From positions 1 to 57,573 of the forward strand of contig CANJRZ010000003.1 in NCBI GenBank assembly GCA_947476735.1: a DNA stretch of 57,573 nt. The letters run 5' to 3'. Position numbers and translations under genes: made by a program. The notes below the pieces were generated by a model. The model saw only the letters and a program-made list of their open reading frames with translations. It did no database searches and was not told the origin of the DNA. Numbering within the stretch: the stretch's first letter is position 1; each line of letters starts with the position of its first letter. Below are positions 55,359 to 57,573 of this stretch, piece by piece. This DNA comes from Sphingomonadaceae bacterium (GTDB taxonomy: Bacteria > Pseudomonadota > Alphaproteobacteria > Sphingomonadales > Sphingomonadaceae).

Positions 55359-56726
55359 ATGGCATCCGCAGCCGAACAAATGGCAGCCAATATCAGCCTG
55401 GGCCAATTCGCCAAGGCAACCGAGCTCAAGAAGCGTCTGTGGTTCACGCTCGGTGCGCTGATCATCTTCCGCCTGCTCAGCCATGTGCCGCTGCCCGGGC
55501 TCGATCCACGCGCGCTAGCCTCGCTGTTCGATACGACGCGCGGCGGTGTGCTCGATTTCTTCAACGCTTTTTCCGGTGGTTCGCTGACCCGCATGTCGCT
55601 GATCGCGCTCGGTGTGATGCCTTACATCACCGCCTCGATCGTGGTGCAGTTGGCGACGTCGCTGTCACCCACCCTGGCTGCGATCAAGAAGGAAGGCGAA
55701 AGCGGGCGCAAGAAGCTCAATCAATATACCCGGTATGGCACGGTCGTCCTTACCGGTATTCAGGGCTATTTCATCGCAGTCGGGCTCGAAACCTGGGGCG
55801 CCAGCGCGGGCATGGAAGCGGTGGTCGTCGATCCGATGCTGTTCCGCTTCACCACAGTGATTTCGCTGATCGGCGGCACTATGTTCCTGATGTGGCTTGG
55901 TGAGCAGATCACCAGCAGGGGCATTGGCAACGGCGTCTCGCTGATCATCATGGCAGGCATTGTCTCGCAGCTTCCAACCGCACTCGCCAACCTGTTTGAG
56001 GGTGGCCGCACCGGCTCGCTGTCGGCGATCTTCATCGTCGCCGCCGTTATCGGTGTCGTGGCTTTGGTGGCCGGGATCGTCTTCATGGAGCGCGCCCAGC
56101 GTCGGGTACTGATCCAATATCCCAAGCGGCAGACCGCCAAGGGTATGATGCAGGCGGACAAGAGCCACCTGCCGCTCAAGATCAACACTGCCAACGTGAT
56201 CCCGCCGATCTTCGCTTCATCGCTGTTGCTGATGCCGTTGACGGTCAGTCAGTTCGCCGGGCAGCGGACCGCAGGCGAAAGCATGTGGGGCGATTTCGTC
56301 ATCGCACTTAACCAGTACCTGCATCACGGCACGCCGCTTTACATGGCGCTTTATGCGTCAGGGATTATCTTTTTCTGCTTCTTCTACACAGCCGTCGTGT
56401 TCAATCCTGAAGAGACTGCGGATAATCTCAAGCGATATGGCGGCTTTATCCCGGGCATCCGTCCCGGCAAGAACACAGCCGATTATCTTGATTATGTCCT
56501 GACTCGGATCACGGTGATTGGCGCGGCCTATCTGACCTTCATCTGCCTGGTGCCCGAATATGTCACCTCGCATTATGGTTTGGGAATCGCGCTTGGAGGC
56601 ACCAGCCTGTTGATCGTGGTCAACGTCACGATTGATACCGTTACGCAAATACAGAGCCATCTGCTCGCCCATCAATATGGCGACCTTATCAAGAAGGCCA
56701 AGCTTAAGGGGGGACAACGTCGGTGA
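55359..56726 (+). CDS. secY: protein translocase subunit SecY
   Basis: Channel of the Sec translocon, 455 residues with ten transmembrane helices. Conserved cytoplasmic blocks are GEQITSRGIGNGVSLIIMAG and MERAQRRVLIQYPKR, and the late ADNLKRYGGFIPGIRPGKNT. The signal peptides noted elsewhere in this window feed this channel. Confidence 0.97.
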   Translation: MASAAEQMAANISLGQFAKATELKKRLWFTLGALIIFRLLSHVPLPGLDPRALASLFDTTRGGVLDFFNAFSGGSLTRMSLIALGVMPYITASIVVQLATSLSPTLAAIKKEGESGRKKLNQYTRYGTVVLTGIQGYFIAVGLETWGASAGMEAVVVDPMLFRFTTVISLIGGTMFLMWLGEQITSRGIGNGVSLIIMAGIVSQLPTALANLFEGGRTGSLSAIFIVAAVIGVVALVAGIVFMERAQRRVLIQYPKRQTAKGMMQADKSHLPLKINTANVIPPIFASSLLLMPLTVSQFAGQRTAGESMWGDFVIALNQYLHHGTPLYMALYASGIIFFCFFYTAVVFNPEETADNLKRYGGFIPGIRPGKNTADYLDYVLTRITVIGAAYLTFICLVPEYVTSHYGLGIALGGTSLLIVVNVTIDTVTQIQSHLLAHQYGDLIKKAKLKGGQRR

Positions 56727-56757
56727 TTTTCCACGGCTTCGTAACGGGCGCTGCCAC

Positions 56758-57405
56758 GTGAACATCATCCTGCTGGGGCCGCCCGGCGCGGGCAAGGGGA
56801 CGCAGGCTTCAAAGCTTGTGGCCGAACGCGGCATGGTGCAGCTCTCGACCGGCGATATGCTTCGCGCAGCGGTAAAAGCCGAAACACCGGTCGGGCTCAA
56901 GGCCAAGGCCGTGATGGAAGCTGGCCAGCTCGTCTCCGATGAGATCGTATCGGGTCTGATCGGTGAAAAGCTCGACAGCATGTCGGCCTCCGAAGGCGCG
57001 ATATTCGACGGTTATCCGCGTACCGAGCCGCAGGCCCGGGCGCTCGACGAGATCCTTGCCAGCCGCGGGCGTACGCTCGCCCATGTCATTGAGCTTGAGG
57101 TCAACGAGGATGCGCTCGTCCAGCGCATCACCGGTCGCTTTACATGCGCCAGTTGTGGCGAGGGCTATCACGACACGTTCAAACAGCCCCGCGTCACAGG
57201 CAAGTGCGACGTCTGCGGTTCATCCGAATTCAAGCGTCGTCCCGACGACAATGAGGAAACCGTCCGCACGCGGATGACCGAATACCGCGCCAAGACTGCG
57301 CCTATCCTTCCTATCTACGAAGCGCGGGGCCTCGTGAAGCGGGTCGACGGCATGGCTGAAATGAACGCCGTGTCGGCGGCGATCGCCGGGATTTTGGATA
57401 ACTGA
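56758..57405 (+). CDS. adk: adenylate kinase (zinc-lid form)
   Basis: Interconverts ATP+AMP and 2 ADP. The P-loop is LLGPPGAGKGTQASKL, the AMP site DGYPRTEPQARALD, and the lid carries CASCGEGYHD..GKCDVCGSSE, a four-Cys zinc site that is not in E. coli Adk. The start is GTG at 56758 (VNIILLGPPG), giving 215 residues, the usual length; the track's earlier start lies in secY in another frame. Confidence 0.96.
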   Translation: MNIILLGPPGAGKGTQASKLVAERGMVQLSTGDMLRAAVKAETPVGLKAKAVMEAGQLVSDEIVSGLIGEKLDSMSASEGAIFDGYPRTEPQARALDEILASRGRTLAHVIELEVNEDALVQRITGRFTCASCGEGYHDTFKQPRVTGKCDVCGSSEFKRRPDDNEETVRTRMTEYRAKTAPILPIYEARGLVKRVDGMAEMNAVSAAIAGILDN

Positions 57406-57435
57406 TCCACAGATTTGAAGCGACCGGTGTATGGA

Positions 57436-57464
57436 CACCTTAAAGCCACTTTGGCTTTAAGGTG
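57436..57464. promoter_or_regulatory. perfect 12-bp inverted repeat after adk
   Basis: CACCTTAAAGCC (57436-57447) and GGCTTTAAGGTG (57453-57464) form a perfect stem with loop ACTTT, 30 bases after the adk stop. No T-run of note follows. It is AT-richer than its surroundings, so it may be a terminator acting through the stem or a protein-binding site. Confidence 0.6.
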
Positions 57465-57487
57465 ATTTCGTGCATTCTCGCAGCGCA

Positions 57488-57573
57488 ATGGAACAGCAAC
57501 CGGTCAGGCGGAGAAGACGACGGCGCCGCCGCTCTGCGGCCGCCAAGAATGAGACTATCGCCTGGCTGACTTA
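57488..57573 (+). CDS. possible protein start with nine-arginine run, cut by window edge
   Basis: From the ATG at 57488 the frame stays open to the end: MEQQPVRRRRRRRRRSAAAK then NETIAWLT. The nine Arg codons are of several kinds (AGG, CGG, AGA, CGA, CGC), so this is not a simple slipped repeat. No good ribosome binding site is seen. rpsM normally follows adk in this cluster and is not this sequence. It is too short to classify. Confidence 0.35.
   Translation, partial: MEQQPVRRRRRRRRRSAAAKNETIAWLT

Overview
The window is about 57.6 kb of GC-rich chromosome from an alphaproteobacterium, most likely a sphingomonad (Sphingomonadales). The evidence for this is the protein styles (Anbu, MASE1-GGDEF, sphingomonad-type hypothetical secreted proteins), a suhB/mmgR-like small RNA, paired GTCATCCCGGC..GGCCGGGATCTC intergenic repeats, and the merged str-S10-spc ribosomal cluster. 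I see no prophage, transposase, integrase, CRISPR array, tRNA or rRNA. The content is largely housekeeping, and I did not find a clearly new multi-gene system. The most unusual signals are in non-coding leaders.

Layout. 1-6.9 kb: the end of an oligopeptidase B gene; a minus-strand operon of a zincin-like metallopeptidase and ccmAB (heme export for cytochrome c maturation); phhB; an rRNA-type methyltransferase; an M16 peptidase behind thrC. 7-11.4 kb: a small secreted protein; argD-argF (arginine synthesis) followed by hslO; a DUF3617-like secreted protein. 11.4-15.4 kb: an sRNA gene, a stand-alone Anbu proteasome-type peptidase, a secreted M20 peptidase, and queC-queE (queuosine precursor). 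15.5-20 kb: secreted and lipoprotein hypotheticals, lipB, a membrane protein, and the overlapping trmL-hemF-GNAT operon. 20.2-22.9 kb: petABC (cytochrome bc1), closed by a strong terminator.

23-40.6 kb holds small operons and single genes: mtnP; ychF-maoC; a secreted Ala/Pro-rich protein; DUF2238 and MASE1-PAS-GGDEF; rplY-pth; an RluA-type pseudouridine synthase with arfB; an HXXEE protein; msrC; a universal stress protein; pyruvate dehydrogenase E2, a thioesterase and lipoamide dehydrogenase E3; DUF1737; a D,D-carboxypeptidase; an L,D-transpeptidase-fold protein; and a CDF metal transporter with cutA. 40.8-57.4 kb is the ribosomal supercluster rpsL-rpsG-fusA-tuf-rpsJ-rplC-D-W-B-rpsS-rplV-rpsC-rplP-rpmC-rpsQ-rplN-X-E-rpsN-rpsH-rplF-R-rpsE-rpmD-rplO-secY-adk, with a good sigma70-type promoter about 190 bp before rpsL. 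A perfect 12-bp inverted repeat and the start of an Arg9-containing ORF follow adk.

How the parts fit: CcmAB supports maturation of the cytochrome c1 made from petC, and HemF supplies heme precursor. PdhC and Lpd are two of the three pyruvate dehydrogenase activities; E1 lies outside the window. LipB provides the octanoyl group for the lipoyl domain of PdhC. Pth, ArfB, YchF, L25 and the ribosomal cluster all serve translation. Coordinates follow the supplied ORF track, with starts moved to internal codons where a Shine-Dalgarno sequence or family length argues for it. No database search was possible, so family assignments rest on recognised motifs.
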